Of a stretch of 64,000 nt of DNA, positions 62,067 to 64,000 are shown piece by piece (the stretch's first letter is position 1; every line of letters starts with the position of its first letter). The notes under the pieces are model-generated. The model saw only the letters and a program-made list of their open reading frames with translations. It searched no databases and was not told the origin of the DNA. The DNA is from DASUPK01 sp963804595 (GTDB lineage: Bacteria; Actinomycetota; Thermoleophilia; Solirubrobacterales; 70-9). A program made the translations under genes and the position numbers. The DNA is taken from positions 54,051 to 118,050 of the forward strand of contig CAWDQZ010000005.1 in assembly GCA_963804595.1 (NCBI GenBank), given 5' to 3'.

Positions 62067-62464
62067 TCACCCCGGTGCCGGAGGAACGAAACCGGCGACC
62101 AGTGTGAGTGTGATGTCCGTGCCCACGTCCACGTCCACGACGTGCTGGGTGCACGTAAACGGCGTCAGCGCCGACCTCTGTCCGTAGGTCTTCGAGAAGT
62201 CGAACGATTCGCCTTCGAAGGTGCCGTGGACGTCGGGCGAGAACAGATTTCATGCTGAACGGTACCCTGATGTAGACCGCGGCGGCCAAGTCAACCCATG
62301 GTCCGACCAACTAGACTGGCCCGAGGACTTCACAGGTCCAAGCCCCGAACGAGCCCAAGCCCTGGCCCGGCGGTAGTCCCGCCGCCGAAGCGGGAGCGGC
62401 CACGGCAGCGATCAGTCCGGCAGCGACCACCATCGACGCCGCTGCGAGCGCGAATCCTTCTCAT
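62067..62464 (-). pseudogene. Small secreted protein, frameshifted
   Basis: From ATG 62464 behind AAAGGAGA. After one base shift near the start, a signal peptide appears (FALAAASMVVAAGLIAAVAA, cleavage PASAAG), then LPPGQGLGSFGAWTCEVLGP. Another frame continues VGPWVDLAAAVYIRVPFSMK, and a third gives SPDVHGTFEGESFDFSKTYG and HVVDVDVGTDITLTLVAGFV before TGA 62067-62069. The pieces together make a plausible 130-residue secreted beta protein, broken by at least three indels. Confidence 0.5.
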
Positions 62465-62465
62465 G

Positions 62466-63050
62466 AGGGTCTCCTTTCTCCTAACCCCAACTCCCCCTCT
62501 GTGCCCAACCTATCCGGGGGAAGGGTGCCAGCGCAAGACTGCCCGCCGGAAGACCGCATTGGCAAAAGCCGAATCCGCTCCGGCTGGGAGGTCTGTATTT
62601 TGGTTGTCACCGAGGTTGTTAATATCGAGAGGTTTTGGTCTTGGACTGGCGAACAAATAAAGGGCGAAACCAAAAACTGGGTATCCGCTGAGTTAACGGT
62701 ACGTTCGGTCGACATAAAGCCGACCGTGGGCGGCACGCTTGACAAGCAAGACACCCAAACCGGAACCAGCGCGAGGAACAAAAGGCCTCCTCACTGCGGC
62801 TCAAAACCGCCCGGGGGGACGAGGACCGGGGCCAGGACCAAACGTCGTGCACTCTGAAACCGCCCGCAAGCGGACCGAGTCCCCATCCCCTCGGGTGAGC
62901 GCGGCGTACATCCGCCGCACGGCTCCACGCCCTCCTCCGACATCGCCCACCGAGTATCCCCCGCCGTGGGGGAGTGTGCGGGACGAGAACTGCCCGCTCA
63001 AAGACCGCCAGTGAGTCGCTCTACCCCCGAACGATGCCCAGGAAAACGCC
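62466..63050. other. Low-GC stretch without recognisable gene
   Basis: About 62580-62760 is clearly less GC-rich than the rest of the window (runs such as TTTTGGTTGT, AACAAATAAAGG). No intact gene, RNA or CRISPR seen. A GACTGGCGAACAAA sequence at 62644-62657 recurs at 63916-63929. The composition and position suggest foreign DNA at a mobile-element edge. Confidence 0.45.
62644..62657 (+). repeat. 14-bp direct repeat, left copy
   Basis: GACTGGCGAACAAA, repeated exactly at 63916-63929, flanking the zinc-motif and integrase fragments. It could be part of an attachment site or chance. Confidence 0.4.
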
Positions 63051-63227
63051 CTAACCCCCTCGGATTCGTGCCGGTGGTGACCAGTGCACCAGCACCTTCC
63101 TTGGGTCACCTGTCCGCCGCCAGTTGGCGAGATGACGTTCGCACCAGCCACGGTCGAGCACCTCGCGTTCGCAGCCCGCGATCGAGCAACTCTTCCACTT
63201 CTCTCGACTCTGCTCACGGTCGCTCAT
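63051..63227 (-). CDS. Zinc-motif protein resembling the N-terminus of phage HNH-type proteins
   Basis: 58 residues from ATG 63227 with AGGAG upstream. KSCSIAGCEREVLDRGWCER then HLANWRRTGDP is a CxxxxC...CxxH motif followed by RxxxxGDP, which usually precedes an HNH or other domain in phage and mobile-element proteins. Here only the motif and a short tail (KVLVHWSPPARIRGG) remain, so it is a truncated relic or a small stand-alone binding protein. Confidence 0.5.
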   Translation of the reverse strand: MSDREQSREKWKSCSIAGCEREVLDRGWCERHLANWRRTGDPRKVLVHWSPPARIRGG

Positions 63228-63449
63228 TAAGAAGGAGACTCCTTTCTCCCACACCCGGAGCGGCATCCTATTCCAATCTTCTGGCCACTTTTGTCAAACA
63301 CGAGCGGGTATGCGGCGGCGCGCCTTCTGGCTGACCTTTCCCGACGCTTTCCATGCAAAGCGAAAGGGGAGGGGTCCAGCGAGCCACTCTGCGAGCCAAA
63401 GTACCGCCGGGATAGCAACGCGCGCACAAAAATGAACAGGTCCTGAACG

Positions 63450-63604
63450 ATGGCCGCCACTCCTGGAAAACCGACCAGCTACGCGGGCCAGTATCGGCGC
63501 CGCCCAGACCCGCGAACCGGTGAGCTGCCCGTGCAGGTGTGTTCGATCGAGGGATGCGAGAAACCGGTCCAGGCTCGCGGGTCTGCCCTCGGCACTACCG
63601 GTGA
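63450..63604 (+). pseudogene. Zinc-motif fragment upstream of the integrase fragment
   Basis: RTGELPVQVCSIEGCEKPVQ begins the same CxxxxC motif as at 63051; the second half appears in the next frame as CPRHYR then a TGA, then WARHGDP. It continues directly into the integrase frame, giving a zinc-motif/integrase chimera broken by a stop and a shift. Confidence 0.45.
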
Positions 63605-63970
63605 TGGGCGCGCCACGGGGACCCGCTCAGGCCCTTCCCGACGCGGCAGTTGCAGCGGGCCGCCGATGCGATCTGGAAAAAGGCGGGCCTGCAGCGCATC
63701 ACCCCGCACGAGTGCCGACACAGCTACGCCAGCCTGATGATCGCCGCCGGAGTGAACGCCAAGTCCCTCTCGCAGTTCATGGGTCACGCCAACATTTCGA
63801 TCACTCTGGACCGCTACGGGCACCTGATGCCCGGCTCCGAGGAGGAGGCTGCCGGGCTGCTCGACGGCTACCTAGACGCCGAGCAGGAGAGCGCCGAGGC
63901 GCAGGCGCGTGGGGCGACTGGCGAACAAACTGGCGAACAACTGGCGAACGAGGCTCCCGCACCACACTAG
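63605..63970 (+). pseudogene. Tyrosine recombinase (integrase), C-terminal fragment
   Basis: LQRAADAIWKKAGLQRITPH, HECRHSYASLMIAAGVNAKS (HxxR), LSQFMGHANISITLDRYGHL (His and nucleophile Tyr) are the C-terminal catalytic motifs of phage-type integrases, common in Thermoleophilia. The first catalytic Arg, the Lys and the N-terminal arm-binding domain are missing. The tail EQTGEQLANEAPAPH contains the ACTGGCGAACA repeats. Inactive as it stands. Confidence 0.7.
63916..63929 (+). repeat. 14-bp direct repeat, right copy, in a three-unit tandem
   Basis: GACTGGCGAACAAA, followed by two further ACTGGCGAAC units up to 63950 in the integrase tail. Identical to 62644-62657. Confidence 0.45.
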
Positions 63971-64000
63971 CAAGCCGGATTCGGGCACCCTGCCCCGTAT

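Overview
This high-GC window carries gene families typical of soil Actinomycetota. The secreted proteins (199-residue anchored protein at 23552-24151, Lys/Cys-rich tails, CPxG-repeat protein) most resemble class Thermoleophilia (Solirubrobacterales or Gaiellales); that placement is inference. I see no rRNA, tRNA or CRISPR array.

Layout. 1-5.9 kb: a broken LuxR-type regulator, clpS, small secreted proteins and a B12-dependent acyl-CoA mutase of the MeaA/ethylmalonyl-CoA type. 5.9-10.1 kb: a minus-strand run with an acyl-CoA dehydrogenase, an SDR, an SCP2-like protein, an AlkZ-like winged-helix protein, a MaoC hydratase and a small antitoxin-like protein. 10-14 kb: SnoaL-like protein, PadR regulator, a truncated hydroxyacid dehydrogenase, GNAT, a Chloroflexus-type malyl-CoA lyase and a hotdog thioesterase. 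14-22 kb: BNR/sialidase-fold secreted protein, TrpB2, GTP-type PEP carboxykinase, universal stress protein, ArsR regulator. 22-31 kb: MFS exporter behind the ArsR operator region, a succinyl-CoA-synthetase-like pair with a ferredoxin-like third gene, DUF1028 protein, HD hydrolase, a beta-helix surface protein and a response regulator.

Carbon metabolism is the main theme of the first 26 kb. MeaA mutase, MaoC (mesaconyl-CoA hydratase-like), acyl-CoA dehydrogenase (methylsuccinyl-CoA-like) and malyl-CoA lyase match steps of the ethylmalonyl-CoA pathway. The SCS-like enzyme and PEPCK could take the C4 products to gluconeogenesis. Crotonyl-CoA carboxylase/reductase is not in the window.

31.4-58.8 kb is a surface-polysaccharide locus: Wzz-like co-polymerase, O-antigen ligase/polymerase, Wzx-like flippase, polyprenyl-phosphate sugar transferase, at least five glycosyltransferases, dTDP-rhamnose genes (rfbC, rfbD), a D-glycero-D-manno-heptose module (gmhA, gmhB, hddA), a CDP-glucose/C-methyl branch (cytidylyltransferase, C-methyltransferase), PIG-L deacetylase, DUF4910 protein and a protein with a duplicated uncharacterised Cys-containing domain. 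58.6-62 kb holds regulators (LuxR-type with degenerate receiver, ECF sigma factor, NarL-type). The right end (62.5-64 kb) looks like a decayed mobile region with an integrase C-terminus and zinc-motif fragments.

Many conserved genes, especially in 31-59 kb and at the left edge, are interrupted by single-base indels, several in short homopolymers. I read these mainly as sequencing or assembly errors. The most interesting structure not explained by genes is a family of short hairpin repeats with covarying stems and one conserved unpaired A (6.7, 16.4 and 26.7 kb), one copy being translated inside trpB.
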